DNA of 64,000 bases, taken from positions 238,026-302,025 of the forward strand of contig NZ_RJJT01000007.1 in NCBI RefSeq assembly GCF_003938655.1. Reading direction: 5' to 3'. Under the pieces are notes generated by a model. The model was not told the origin of the DNA, did not search any database, and saw only the letters and a list, made by a program, of their open reading frames with translations. Numbering within the stretch: position 1 is the stretch's first letter; every line of letters begins with the position of its first letter. This stretch comes from Rhizobium pisi (lineage in GTDB: Bacteria; Pseudomonadota; Alphaproteobacteria; Rhizobiales; Rhizobiaceae). The position numbers were made by a program, and so were the translations under genes. Shown here piece by piece: positions 26,274-36,105 of this stretch.

Positions 26274-27263
26274 CTATTTCTGAATGCAGGTGTCGACCGT
26301 GTCTTTGGTGCACTCGTCGAGCCCGGTAAAGACGGGATCTTCGACCGGCTTTCCTGCGATCAGGTCCACCATGACGGATGGAGCCTTGTATCCCATTTCG
26401 AATGGCCGCTGGCCGACAAGCGCGGTTACGAGGCCTTCCTTGGCGATCGCCACTTCGTCGCCGATCGTGTCGGCGGCGCCGACGACGAATTCGTTCTTGC
26501 CGATCTTATCTGCCATCGGTTTGAACAGATCGCGATAGGGTTGGGGAGCGCCGAACAGCGGCCAGCCGCCCATGATGCCGAAGGCATCGAGTTTGGGATT
26601 GGCGGCGAGGATATCGGTCATCGCCTGAACGCCCTTGGCGCCGTCGTCATTGGTGAAGACGGGGCAACCGGCGACCTCAGTCCAGCCGCCTTCGCCCTTC
26701 AATGCGGCAAGCCCCTTCTTGCCGCTCAGCGTGTCGCGCATGCCCTGCGCACGCCGCAGGATGTTGTCGGCGCCCGGATTGCCTTCGATGGTGCAGATCG
26801 TGCCGCCCTTCGGCTTGGCCTTCTTGATGTATTCGCCGATCCGTGCGCCCATCAGGTAGTTGTCCGTGCCGAGATAGGTCTTGCGCAGGGCGGCGTCGTC
26901 GGCTGCCAGGTCGGCATCGAGCGTCATGACGGGAACGCTTGGATTGGCCGTCTTCAGCGTCTGGGCGATCAGCTTGGCGTTCGACGGCGAGATGGCGATG
27001 GCCGCCGTATCCGCCTTGCCCAGCATATCCTGGACGATCTGCGCTTCGCCGGCTTCATCGGATGTCGATGCCGGGCCGGTGTAGAAGCATTGATATTCGG
27101 CGGATGCGTTTTCCTTGTTCCACTTCTGGCAACCCTGGTTGATCGCCTCGAAGAACGGGTTGTCGAGGCCTTTGACGACGATGACGAGCTGCTTTTTGGC
27201 GGCCAAGGCTTGTCCGGCCGTCAGCGCCAGTACAGCTGCTGTAAGTAATAATGCCTTCCTCAT
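26274..27263 (-). CDS. Sugar ABC transporter periplasmic binding protein (RbsB-like)
   Basis: 329 residues with a clear signal peptide (MRKALLLTAAVLALTAGQALA). It has the type I periplasmic-binding fold of the ribose/xylose family: VKGLDNPFFEAINQGC, SPSNAKLIAQTL, TIEGNPGADN and FVVGAADTIGDEV. It captures a sugar for the ATPase and permease encoded divergently at 28,394-30,344. The TFTGLDECTKDTVDTC end holds a cysteine pair that may form a disulfide. The ligand is not predictable; the family includes ribose, galactose, allose and inositol binders. Confidence 0.82.
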   Translation of the reverse strand: MRKALLLTAAVLALTAGQALAAKKQLVIVVKGLDNPFFEAINQGCQKWNKENASAEYQCFYTGPASTSDEAGEAQIVQDMLGKADTAAIAISPSNAKLIAQTLKTANPSVPVMTLDADLAADDAALRKTYLGTDNYLMGARIGEYIKKAKPKGGTICTIEGNPGADNILRRAQGMRDTLSGKKGLAALKGEGGWTEVAGCPVFTNDDGAKGVQAMTDILAANPKLDAFGIMGGWPLFGAPQPYRDLFKPMADKIGKNEFVVGAADTIGDEVAIAKEGLVTALVGQRPFEMGYKAPSVMVDLIAGKPVEDPVFTGLDECTKDTVDTCIQK

Positions 27264-27308
27264 AGCTTCCTCCCTTTGAGAAGACGGGCGCCATCGCCCG
27301 CCCAGTAA

Positions 27309-28289
27309 TCAACCGGGATACCAGACGATACGAGGCTCCTCCCCTGAACGCCGGTATTCCCAGGCTGAATCAATGAGCTTTTCCAGATCGTAGGCAGGAC
27401 GCCAGTCCAGCAGGTATCTGGCCTTGCTGTTGTCCATCCAGTTCGAGTGGAACTGGCTTTCTATGTCGACGGAGCCGAGCCCGCGCGTGCGGGCGAGATA
27501 GGCGGCGACTTCCCCATAATCCACGGGGCGATCCATCGAGATGTTGAAGAGCTGCCCCTTTGCGCGCGGGTTGTCGATCGCGGCCAGTATTGCCGAGACG
27601 AGATCGTCGGCATGGACGAAATTGCGCTTCAACGGGCGCCCGTCGGCATCACGCAGCAGCGGCACCGTGCCATCTTTGACATAACGTTCGGCATCGGCGG
27701 GCGGAACGAGCGTTTTCCAGTCGGGCCCGCCGAAGACATCGTCGCCGAAGGACAGCGTGAACTTGAAATCGTCCTTCTCCATGATCCAGGGAGCACGCAG
27801 GCAGCAGGTGTTGATGCCGTATTGAATGGCGAACTGCTCGAGCATCACCTCTTCGAGGACCTTGGAGAGGGCGTAGCATCCCGGATAGGCGCGGTGCGGC
27901 GTCTTCTCGGTCACCGGCCCGTCATGGCGATAAAAGAAATGCCCGATGCCGGCGTCTCCTCCGATGAGGATGAACTGCCGAGCCGTGGGGCTCTCCCGGA
28001 ACGCTTCGAGCAGCCAGAAAAGGCCCTTGACCGTGACATCCATGATATCGGTGGGTGTTTCCTTGCAGGTGGCGAGATGCAGGACGTGGGTCACGCCTTC
28101 CATCGCCGCCGCCACGACATGCGCGTCGGCGATGGAACCCCTGACCACTTCGATGCGGTCGGTTTCATCGAGCATGCGATTATGACAAAGCGCGCGAATG
28201 CGTGCTTTGGAAAATCTCGGCTCGTCAAGCAGCCCAGCGATGAAGCGCCGCCCGACCTTGCCCATAGCCCCGGTGACAAGGATCAGCAT
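27309..28289 (-). CDS. NAD(P)-dependent epimerase/dehydratase (extended SDR)
   Basis: 326 residues from MLILVTGAMGKVGRRFIAG, preceded by GGGAG. The Rossmann motif TGAMGKVG, the YALSKVLEE (Tyr-x3-Lys) active site and the NFVHADDLVSAI segment are those of GalE-like extended short-chain dehydrogenases. It ends 45 bases before the binding-protein start, so the two should share a transcript. It probably converts the imported sugar or its nucleotide derivative. Sugar specificity is unknown. Confidence 0.78.
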   Translation of the reverse strand: MLILVTGAMGKVGRRFIAGLLDEPRFSKARIRALCHNRMLDETDRIEVVRGSIADAHVVAAAMEGVTHVLHLATCKETPTDIMDVTVKGLFWLLEAFRESPTARQFILIGGDAGIGHFFYRHDGPVTEKTPHRAYPGCYALSKVLEEVMLEQFAIQYGINTCCLRAPWIMEKDDFKFTLSFGDDVFGGPDWKTLVPPADAERYVKDGTVPLLRDADGRPLKRNFVHADDLVSAILAAIDNPRAKGQLFNISMDRPVDYGEVAAYLARTRGLGSVDIESQFHSNWMDNSKARYLLDWRPAYDLEKLIDSAWEYRRSGEEPRIVWYPG

Positions 28290-28393
28290 GCTCGTTCTCC
28301 CAGTAACAGCTAATATCCCGGCGTTTGCGGCGTCAATCTGTATTTGCACGAATAAGTAGGATTTTTGCATTGACGGCCCGATAGCGCGGACAA

Positions 28394-29269
28394 TTGATTG
28401 ACGGTTCTTCAAGCTTTTGCATAAATGAGCGTAATCGCTTTTCCGGGAGGAGATCGGCGGAGCGAGATCGCGGGCGGCTGGCGCACGGCGACGGCAAGCC
28501 TGCAGGTTCCGGGGAGGATGGTCGGCTGGCAGCGGTTCTCGAACTCACCAATATTTCGAAGCATTTCGGCGCCATCCAGGCGGTGAACGACGTGTCGTTT
28601 TCGCTCGAAGCCGGCCAGGTCGTCGGCCTGATGGGCGATAACGGCGCGGGAAAGAGTACGCTGGTCAAGATGATCGCCGGAAACTTCCGGCCGAGCGAAG
28701 GCACGATGCGCCTCGACGGCAAGGAGATCGTGATGCACCGCCCGGTCGAGGCGCGTCAGCACGGCATCGAGATCGTTCATCAGGATCTGGCGCTCTGCAA
28801 CAATCTGACGGCGGCGGCCAACGTCTTCCTCGGGCGCGAGCTGCGCCGCGGCATCGGCCCTCTGAAGGTTCTCGACTACAAGACGATGTACAGGCGCGCC
28901 GGCGAAATCTTCAAGGAACTGAAATCGGAAACGCGCCCGCGCGACCTCGTCAAGCAGATGTCGGGTGGCCAGCGGCAGGCGGTGGCGATCGGGCGCACCA
29001 TGCTGTCGGAGGCGAAGATCGTGCTGATGGACGAGCCGACCGCGGCCATTTCGGTCCGCCAGGTGGCGGAGGTGCTCAACCTGATCCGTGAGCTGCGCGA
29101 CCGGGGTATTGCGGTCGTCCTGATCAGCCACCGCATGCCCGACGTTTTCACCGTCGCCGACCGCGTGATCGTCATGCGGCGGGGCCGAAAGGTTGCCGAC
29201 AAATCGATCGCGGCGAGTTCGCCGGAGGAAGTAACGGGTCTCATCACCGGCGCCATCGAACAGGTTTGA
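28394..29269 (+). CDS. Sugar ABC transporter ATPase, single nucleotide-binding domain
   Basis: The domain begins at LELTNISKHFGAIQAV. It has Walker A GDNGAGKST, signature MSGGQRQAVAIGR and Walker B IVLMDEPTAA, followed by the SVRQVAEVL and ISHRMPDVF segments typical of RbsA/FrcA-like sugar ATPases. Only one ATPase domain is present, unlike the two of RbsA, so it should work as a homodimer. The start is unclear: the frame has only a TTG at 28,394, while an ATG at 28,425 lies in another frame that would need a shift near 28,500 to join the domain. GGGAGGAG at 28,443-28,450 has no start codon in frame. Partner permease follows after 76 bases. Confidence 0.8.
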   Translation: MIDGSSSFCINERNRFSGRRSAERDRGRLAHGDGKPAGSGEDGRLAAVLELTNISKHFGAIQAVNDVSFSLEAGQVVGLMGDNGAGKSTLVKMIAGNFRPSEGTMRLDGKEIVMHRPVEARQHGIEIVHQDLALCNNLTAAANVFLGRELRRGIGPLKVLDYKTMYRRAGEIFKELKSETRPRDLVKQMSGGQRQAVAIGRTMLSEAKIVLMDEPTAAISVRQVAEVLNLIRELRDRGIAVVLISHRMPDVFTVADRVIVMRRGRKVADKSIAASSPEEVTGLITGAIEQV

Positions 29270-29345
29270 TCGGCGCTGCCTAACCCTGCGGGGCAAAAGC
29301 CCCGCTCGGGAGAAATGCCCCACTCGGGAAAAGCGAAGGTCGAAG

Positions 29346-30344
29346 ATGGCAATTACCCTGGACCAGACAATTGAGCAGAGGCAGCGGAACTGGCTTTCGG
29401 AAGTGATCAGCGGCCAGACCTTCTGGGTTCTGATCGCGGTCGTCCTTGCCTGCATCTTCCTGTCCTTTGCCACCGACTCCTTTGCAACGGCGAAGAACCT
29501 CTACAACATCACCCGCAACGTCACTTTCGTCGCGATCATCGCGCTCGGCATGACGCTTGTCATCATCACGGGCGGCATCGATTTGTCGGTCGGCTCGGTG
29601 CTCTGCCTCTGCAGCATGGTGCTCGCAATTACCATGAACGCCGGCTACAGCATCGAAATCGGCATAGCCGCCGCAGTCGGCACGGCGCTTCTGGTCGGGG
29701 CCTTCAACGGTGTGTTGATCGCTTATCTCGACTTTCCGCCCTTCGTGGTGACGCTCGGCATGCTGTCGATAGCGCGCAGCCTGGCGATGGTCGCCTCGAA
29801 CAATACCGTCGTCTTCCAGTTCGGCCCCGATCATGACAAGCTTCTGGCGCTCGGCGGCGGCGCCTGGTTTTTCGGCATCGCCAACCCGGTTCTCTACATG
29901 GTCGTCCTCGCGCTTCTGACAGGCTTCGTGCTGCGCTGGACGAGGTTCGGCCGCTATGTCTTCGCGATCGGCGGCAACGAGCATGCCGCAACGCTGACCG
30001 GCGTTCCCGTGCGCCGCATCAAGGTCGCCGTCTATATGGTCTCGGCCTTGTCCGCGGGCATTGCCGGCATCGTCCAAACCGGCTGGCTCGGCGCCGTCAC
30101 CACCAATATCGGCGCCGGCATGGAACTCCAGGTCATAGCGGCAGCCGTCATCGGCGGCGCCAATCTCGCCGGCGGCGTCGGCACCGCCTTCGGCGCCCTG
30201 GTCGGAGCAGCCCTCATCGAAGTGATCCGCAACAGCCTCGGCCTGCTCGGCATCAACGCTTTCTGGCAAGGCACGTTCATTGGCGGGGCGATCGTGCTTG
30301 CGGTGCTGTTCGATCGGATCCGGAATTTGCGGCAGAGCGAGTAG
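29346..30344 (+). CDS. Sugar ABC transporter permease (RbsC-like)
   Basis: 332 residues with eight to ten hydrophobic helices. It carries [17 protein letters not shown] (the GxxDLSVG motif), the PPFVVTLGMLSIARSLAM segment and GGNEHAATLTGVPVRRIKV (the cytoplasmic EAA-like loop). These mark the RbsC/XylH branch of inner-membrane permeases for sugars. Encoded directly after the ATPase, with the binding protein on the other strand at 26,274-27,263. The three form one transporter of unknown sugar. Confidence 0.85.
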   Translation: MAITLDQTIEQRQRNWLSEVISGQTFWVLIAVVLACIFLSFATDSFATAKNLYNITRNVTFVAIIALGMTLVIITGGIDLSVGSVLCLCSMVLAITMNAGYSIEIGIAAAVGTALLVGAFNGVLIAYLDFPPFVVTLGMLSIARSLAMVASNNTVVFQFGPDHDKLLALGGGAWFFGIANPVLYMVVLALLTGFVLRWTRFGRYVFAIGGNEHAATLTGVPVRRIKVAVYMVSALSAGIAGIVQTGWLGAVTTNIGAGMELQVIAAAVIGGANLAGGVGTAFGALVGAALIEVIRNSLGLLGINAFWQGTFIGGAIVLAVLFDRIRNLRQSE

Positions 30345-30512
30345 GTTCAGGCGGTGTCCGGAAGGGAGCGCGCCGTCGACCGAGTTGGATAAAAACGCGC
30401 TCTCGTTCAGCGCGAGGGGTTCCTTCGCGGCCTCTTCGGTGCATTCGCTTATTCCTCGATCAGCTTCAGCATAAGCCTTCTGAATCAATCGCCACGCATG
30501 TTGCCATGAGGC

Positions 30513-32120
30513 TCAAGCCGGAAGCCCCGCAAGCAGGAGGCTATTCCTCAGGCTCTCACGGTCGGCTTCTTTCTCCAGAAGGATGGCCGTGCTCATGAAA
30601 GCGTCCACGGAAAAATGCGGATTCGCTGCGAGGACCTTTTCGGCTTCGCCGGCTGCGTCGCGCTGCATGCCGAGCTTTGCGTAGGCGCCCGCCAGTCTGA
30701 AGAACCATCCTTGTGGGTCCGGCAATTTCCGCATGGCCATGACGCATTGATCGTACTGACCCAACGAAAAGTGGGCCGCTGCCATGTGAATGAAATACCA
30801 GAGCGGATGGAACGGGTTGAGCCGGACGGCCTGATCCATGAATGCAAGTGCGTCCACGGGCCGCCCTCGCTGCACTAGAAGATAGCCCATCGACATCAGG
30901 CAGTCGGCGTCGTTGGGATTGAGTTCGATGGCCCGACGGGCGTGATGTTCTGCCATATCGTAATCGCGGTCGTAGAGCAGCGCCTGGCCGAGCAGCCTCT
31001 GGCACGTTGCGTCCTGTGAACTCATCTCGACAGCTTTCCGGGCTAGGGCGACCGAGCGTGTCCGTGTCAGCTTCGACGCGGCCCCGTAGCCCTCGGCAGC
31101 CAGAGAGGAAAGCGCCAGAAACGAATGCGCCTGCGCATATTCCGGATCCAGATCGATGGCCTGCTGGAAGAGAGTAGCCGCATCCTGGTTTGACCGCACG
31201 TCATAGGCGCGGAATCGGGAGAGCCCCCTGAGGTGGAGATCGTATGCAGCAAGACTGGCGGGGGGCTTCCTTAGAGAAATATCGGTCTGGGTGGTTTCTA
31301 TCCTCCCGGCCAGTGTTCCAACGATGGTGTTGGCGATCTCGTCCTGGATGTCGAAGATGTCGGTCAGGGGTCTGTCGTAGCGTTCGGCCCAGACAGCAAC
31401 GCCAACTTCCGCATCCAAAAGCCGCGCGGTTACGCGCAGCCGCTCTGCCGGCCGACGTACACTACCCTCGACCACATATGTCACCCCGAGTTTGCGCGCG
31501 ATACTTTCGATGCCATCCCTGCTGTCTTTAAATGCGAACGAAGAGTATCGACCGCTGACATACAGCGAACGAAACCGCGCGAGCCCATTGATGATATCCT
31601 CGGTGAAGCCATCGCATAATGTTTCGTCGCCGGCGCCTCCAAGAAAGGGAAGGACTGCGACCGAGGGACGTCCACCCTCGCCACCTTTCACCGCCCGTCC
31701 GGGTCTTCCGCCGCTGAACCACACCCGAACTGGCTTGACGATGTTCTTTAGCGAGATCTCGCCGCCATCCTGCCACTCGATGCTCACTTTCCCAGCTACG
31801 TCGTCGTGAATTCTGTCGGAGATGGCGATACCTCCTGGAGCAGCCACGCCCTCGAGCCGGACAGCGATGTTGATTCCATCGCCGAACGCGTCCGAACCTT
31901 CGTGGACGATCTCTCCTTGATGGACGCCTGCGCGGAACTCGATTTGCTCGCGGGGAGGGCGACCATGGTTGCGGGCTCGGACTGCCTTTTGAAAGTCGTT
32001 AGCGCAATGAATGGCGCCAACGACACTCGGAAGTTCAGCAAGGACACTGTCGCCCGCGGTATTGATGACGTGGCCTGACGCTTCGGTGACCAGCGCCTGC
32101 AGGATTCCACGGCATTCGCG
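30513..32120 (-). pseudogene. 5'-truncated adenylate cyclase / TPR gene
   Basis: The minus-strand frame is open from the stop at 32,121-32,123 to 30,513. It starts in mid-domain: HVINTAGDSVLAELPS, then RAGVHQGEIVHEG and FGDGINIAVRLEGVAAPGG are the later part of a class III adenylate/guanylate cyclase domain. The first 50-60 residues, with the first metal-binding Asp, are absent. A TolB-like linker (SVAVLPFLGG) and a long TPR region follow. The first usable start is the GTG at 31,847, in the middle of the cyclase remnant. The missing front abuts the 3' end of a glycosyltransferase gene in the same frame, pointing to a deletion or insertion joint. A TPR-only protein from 31,847 might still be made; cyclase activity should be lost. 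Confidence 0.65.
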
Positions 32121-33275
32121 CTACATCGGCGCCGACGACGGGTGTTCCGGCCGACAGGCGTCAATCCTCCGTCGTGATGTCGCAACGGAGCATTCGCCGG
32201 AACGATCGATCTCCGACAGGCGCCGGAGCAACGCCCTGCTTCTGAAGTGCGACCAGCCGCCGACCAGTGGGAGCAACGGGTCGATTTCCTCGAATTTCTG
32301 GAGATTGTTTTCCTTTGGCGCCTCGGCCGGCAGGGCTTTCGACAAGGCTCTGCGTGCGGCTCTGCGGGCCTTTGAGTAGATCAGATTGGCGACAACGCCG
32401 AGAGCAAGCATTGGGCTGTGCTGATAGATATACGTCAGCGAACTCGCGGCGCTCTGCCAATCCTTCAACGCGGCAAATCTCGAAAATGCATAAAGGTGCG
32501 CTGACGCGCGGGCGCAGCTGACGACGAAAACCGGAAGTTCCGGGTTGCGGCCAATACATTGCTCACTCACTGCGACAAGCGATCGGGCCATGCGCGATTT
32601 GTCCGAGGACATGGCTTCCGAATGAACACGATATCCCACCAGGCCGAGCGGTACCGTCTCGATCTTGAAATGCTCGGCGGTACGTAGTTCGAAATCGAAA
32701 TCCTCGCATCCTCCGATCCCATGGCGGGCATAGCTCGGATCGTAGCCGCCGATCCTGTCGACGACGGCACGACGGATCATGAAGCCGCTGCCATTGCCGA
32801 CGAAGCGGAAGACGAGATGACGGGCGAGAATGGAGTCCCGCGCGCTGAGGGACGAGCCGGATCTCAGGCAATTGCCTTCGGGGTCGATGAAGCGGTGAAG
32901 CGCATAGACGGCACCCCAGGTGCGGGGCAGGGGATGGAGAGCCGAAAGCATTCTTTCGACATAGGTCGGATGCCATAGATCGTCGGCGTCCAGGAAGGCG
33001 ATATAGCCTGACGTGGTTGCCCCGATTCCCGTATTGCGGGCCGCGGCGACGCCGCGGTTTTCCGTCGAGAGAACCCGGATCCTTGCATCGCCCGCGGCGA
33101 AACGGCGACAGATCGAGGCGGTGTCATCCGTCGAGCCGTCCTCGACGACGACGATCTCCAGCGCCTTGTGGGTCTGATCGATGACGCACTGAAGCGTCTG
33201 CGCGAGGTAGCGGCCGGCATTGTAGGCCGGGATTATGACGGCCACGGAAATATCGGATACGGCTGACACCTTCAT
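32121..33275 (-). CDS. Family 2 glycosyltransferase
   Basis: About 384 residues from MKVSAVSDISVAVIIPAYNAG, with AGGTG 8 bases upstream. GT2 motifs: VVVEDGSTDDTASI, YIAFLDADDLW and GGCEDFDFELR. The chain ends shortly after a low-complexity Arg/Ser-rich tail (ATSRRRIDACRP), whose last codons may derive from foreign sequence, since the stop is exactly where the decapitated cyclase frame begins. It starts 5 bases after the ABC exporter stop and thus is the last gene of the second glycan operon. Confidence 0.8.
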   Translation of the reverse strand: MKVSAVSDISVAVIIPAYNAGRYLAQTLQCVIDQTHKALEIVVVEDGSTDDTASICRRFAAGDARIRVLSTENRGVAAARNTGIGATTSGYIAFLDADDLWHPTYVERMLSALHPLPRTWGAVYALHRFIDPEGNCLRSGSSLSARDSILARHLVFRFVGNGSGFMIRRAVVDRIGGYDPSYARHGIGGCEDFDFELRTAEHFKIETVPLGLVGYRVHSEAMSSDKSRMARSLVAVSEQCIGRNPELPVFVVSCARASAHLYAFSRFAALKDWQSAASSLTYIYQHSPMLALGVVANLIYSKARRAARRALSKALPAEAPKENNLQKFEEIDPLLPLVGGWSHFRSRALLRRLSEIDRSGECSVATSRRRIDACRPEHPSSAPM

Positions 33276-33280
33276 TGTCG

Positions 33281-35035
33281 TCACCTGAGCTTGGATATGG
33301 CCGCGGGCGGGCGAAGATCGATCTGGTTTTTCATCAATCTGGCAACGCCGGGCCGATGGCTGACGACGATCAGCGTTCTGCCGGCATCTTGCTTGATGGC
33401 TGAAAACACCCGCATCTCGGTCTCTTCGTCGAGCGCGCTCGTCGCTTCGTCCAGAATCAGGATTTGCGGCCGGCTCGCCAGCGCGCGCGCCAGGCCTATC
33501 CGCTGCCTTTGTCCGCCCGAAAGCCGGATTGCCTCGTCGCCCAGCCATTCATCGAAGCCATAGGGCAGATCTTCGATGAACTCCGTGGCGCAGGCGACAT
33601 CGGCGGCCCAGCGGATATCCTCATCCGGGATGTCACGACGAAATCGAATATTGTCGAGAACCGTTCCTTCCATCAGCTCCACGTCCTGGCCCGACACGGA
33701 GAGCAGTTGCAGCCAGCTGGAGTGGTCGATGGTTGCGAGATCCCGGCCGTCGACCGTAATCGTGCCTTGGGTCGGCCGGTTGAGATCGAGGATCATGTTG
33801 AGAATTGTCGTCTTGCCGGAGCCGCTCGGTCCCGTCAGAGCCGTCGTCTCGCCCGCCCGGATCGAGAAGCTGAGGCCGCGAACCGCCGGTGCGTTCGTGC
33901 GCTCGTAGGCGAACGAGACATTGTGGAAGACGATCGCTTCCGCGAGGCGCGTAATCGGCTCTCCTTGGGATGCCTGTTTGATGTCGTCGCTTTCGGAAAG
34001 CAGCGACAGGACGTTCTGCAGCGACGCTTCCATTTCGTAAAGGCGCAGGATCTGGGAGTCGAATTCCTTGATATGCGGCTGAAGCCTGTAGAGAAGGATC
34101 GTGGCCGAGAGCGCAGCCTTGAAATCGACCGGCAGGAATTCCGAGGACAGAATGATCGTCAGGATGACGGCGAAGGTCAGCGTTTCGCTCAGAAGCGAGG
34201 TTGTCGCCCCCATCCGGTCCGACCGTCGCCAGGTCTGGCCGACTTCCCTGGAAAGCGTCGCGAAGAGTTGCTGGTGGCGCGTTTCGAGGCCGAAGCTTTT
34301 GACGGCCTTCAAAGTCTGCAGGGTTGTCCAGCTCAGCTGCGTCAACGCTTCCACGGCTGCCAGCGCCGAGACGCCGAGGCGTCGGTAGGCGCCGGCAAAG
34401 AACCCCAAAGCGAAATTATGGATGAAGCCGAAGGCGAGCCCGAGCAGGGCGATCGGCCAGGCCATCACCAGCATGCCGATGCCGAAGATGACGATCGTGC
34501 CGAGGTTGATGCCCAAACGCACCAGGCTGGCATGCGCCGAGGACACCGCGTAGGATTCGGTGGCGATGACGTTGATCAGGTCGCTGCGCTCATAGTCCTG
34601 AAAGCGCTGGAAGGGGATGGTCAGGATCTTGGCGTAGAGGCGATCCCGCATGCGGTCGCTAATTCGATGGTTGACGGTGCTCGCAATGAGGGAATTGGCG
34701 CATCCCAGAAAAATCCGGAAGAGGATGGAGCCGATGAGAATGCCGATCAGGACAGGCTTCGAAAGGCTGAGGTCGATGCTGCCGAAAAACGCTGGAAGCC
34801 ACGGAACGGCGGAGCCGGAAACCGTGCCTTGCTGCCCGAGAAGAAAGACCAGGCTGACCAGGAAGGTGATGCCGACCATTTCGGAGAGGCCGGTGAGGAT
34901 ACCGAGGACGATCATCACCGACATCTTGAACCGCAGCGCCGGCACGAGTCGCCGAAGCTCGCGGAACCGCGCCGCCACGATCAGATTGTAGGCGACGGCC
35001 GGCTTGGCGGAAGCGGGTTTTCGAAACCTGTTCAT
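33281..35035 (-). CDS. ABC exporter, fused membrane and ATPase domains (MsbA/PglK-like)
   Basis: 584 residues from MNRFRKPASAKPA, whose ATG overlaps the upstream GT2 stop. Six transmembrane helices fill residues 35 to 310. The ATPase domain (about 345-584) has GPSGSGKTT, IRLSGGQRQRIGLARAL and ILILDEATSALDEE. Exporters of this build move lipid-linked oligosaccharides (PglK) or lipids. Because it lies among glycosyltransferases and no Wzx is near, it is the likely flippase of the second glycan. Peptide or lipid export cannot be excluded. Confidence 0.83.
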   Translation of the reverse strand: MNRFRKPASAKPAVAYNLIVAARFRELRRLVPALRFKMSVMIVLGILTGLSEMVGITFLVSLVFLLGQQGTVSGSAVPWLPAFFGSIDLSLSKPVLIGILIGSILFRIFLGCANSLIASTVNHRISDRMRDRLYAKILTIPFQRFQDYERSDLINVIATESYAVSSAHASLVRLGINLGTIVIFGIGMLVMAWPIALLGLAFGFIHNFALGFFAGAYRRLGVSALAAVEALTQLSWTTLQTLKAVKSFGLETRHQQLFATLSREVGQTWRRSDRMGATTSLLSETLTFAVILTIILSSEFLPVDFKAALSATILLYRLQPHIKEFDSQILRLYEMEASLQNVLSLLSESDDIKQASQGEPITRLAEAIVFHNVSFAYERTNAPAVRGLSFSIRAGETTALTGPSGSGKTTILNMILDLNRPTQGTITVDGRDLATIDHSSWLQLLSVSGQDVELMEGTVLDNIRFRRDIPDEDIRWAADVACATEFIEDLPYGFDEWLGDEAIRLSGGQRQRIGLARALASRPQILILDEATSALDEETEMRVFSAIKQDAGRTLIVVSHRPGVARLMKNQIDLRPPAAISKLR

Positions 35036-36105
35036 TTCAGGCCACCCGTGAAGAGATCGGGGCCGGTCGTTTCCCTGGCCGGCAGGCTTGCGAAACGATC
35101 GCTGAAAGCCGTTCCGGCTTGCGGAACGGCCGCGGTGAAGCGGATCCTGGGCTGGGCCGGAGGCTTGCCCAGGACGCGCTTTGCGATCCGGATGCCCTGG
35201 CGTTTCACCTGGCGCCAGCTCTGGCGCAGGCCGTGGACAATCAGCCGCGAGGGGTATTTTCTCGCCATCATCGGCGCCAGCTTTTTGAGCTGGGCATAAT
35301 CGTCGTCGTGAAATGCCTTCTTGAAATACCAACACGCCGTGTTGAACTGCGATGCCTCGATATCGCGCGCCAGATGCGGGTAGCGGTCGGCGATCGGCGC
35401 CATCACCAGGGCGTAGGATTTCAGCATCCGATGGGCATTGCTGGACATGTTTCCCCTGGTAAACCGATAGCCGGTGAGGAAATCAGGGATCAAAGCGAAG
35501 GGCAGGATCTCGGCGAGCGCCAGATAAAGCTTCAGATCCTCACAGCCCTCGGCGCCGCTGTCACGCAGGCCGGGGTCGTAACCGCCGCAGCGAAGAATCT
35601 CGGCCCGCGGCATCAGGGGCGTGCTGCCATTGCCGATGAAGTTTTCCCTCAGCAGCGGTTCGAAGATGTTGCCTTGATGCATGACCGAGCGGGAATGGCC
35701 GAAAATGATGCCGTTTTCGTCGATCGACGCGTACCAATTATAGGCAACCCCGTTTCCGCCGGGAAATTTCAGCACCGCCTCGAGCTGGCGCTCGATCTTG
35801 CTGGGGTGCCACATATCATCGGCATCGACGGGTGCGATATAGAGGCCGCGCGCTTCCCTGACGCCATGGTTGCGCGCCCGCGCAACGCCACCATTTTCCT
35901 GGCGGAGAACCCGGACACGGGTGTCGCTCAGGCTATAATCGCGTGCAAGCTCGAACGTGCCGTCCCGCGATCCGTCGTCGACCACCAGGATTTCGAGCTG
36001 GTCGTAGGACTGGGCAGAGATGCTTCTCAATGTTTCCAAAAGCGTCTTCTCGGCATTGTAAGCCGGGACGACGACGGTGACCAAGGGGCGCGCTGCAGCT
36101 GTCAT
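35032..36105 (-). CDS. Family 2 glycosyltransferase
   Basis: 357 residues with VTVVVPAYNAEKTL, LVVDDGSRDGT, APVDADDMWHPS and SGAEGCEDLKLYL. It resembles the 32,121-33,275 protein in motif spacing and in its C-terminal helical region (KKAFHDDDYAQLKKL, then ARKYPSR), so the two are probably paralogues. It overlaps the trifunctional gene upstream and the ABC exporter downstream, both by ATGA. A cytoplasmic sugar transferase for the second glycan. Confidence 0.8.
   Translation of the reverse strand: MTAAARPLVTVVVPAYNAEKTLLETLRSISAQSYDQLEILVVDDGSRDGTFELARDYSLSDTRVRVLRQENGGVARARNHGVREARGLYIAPVDADDMWHPSKIERQLEAVLKFPGGNGVAYNWYASIDENGIIFGHSRSVMHQGNIFEPLLRENFIGNGSTPLMPRAEILRCGGYDPGLRDSGAEGCEDLKLYLALAEILPFALIPDFLTGYRFTRGNMSSNAHRMLKSYALVMAPIADRYPHLARDIEASQFNTACWYFKKAFHDDDYAQLKKLAPMMARKYPSRLIVHGLRQSWRQVKRQGIRIAKRVLGKPPAQPRIRFTAAVPQAGTAFSDRFASLPARETTGPDLFTGGLK

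Noticed and set aside
26190..27248. A 352-codon plus-strand open frame opposite the binding protein
   Set aside because: The minus-strand protein has a signal peptide and the full binding-protein fold; the opposite frame has neither.
33464..35299. A 611-codon open frame on the plus strand opposite the ABC exporter
   Set aside because: Its translation is rich in Arg/Asp/Gln without domain structure; it is the mirror of GC-rich codon usage in the real minus-strand gene with intact ABC motifs.
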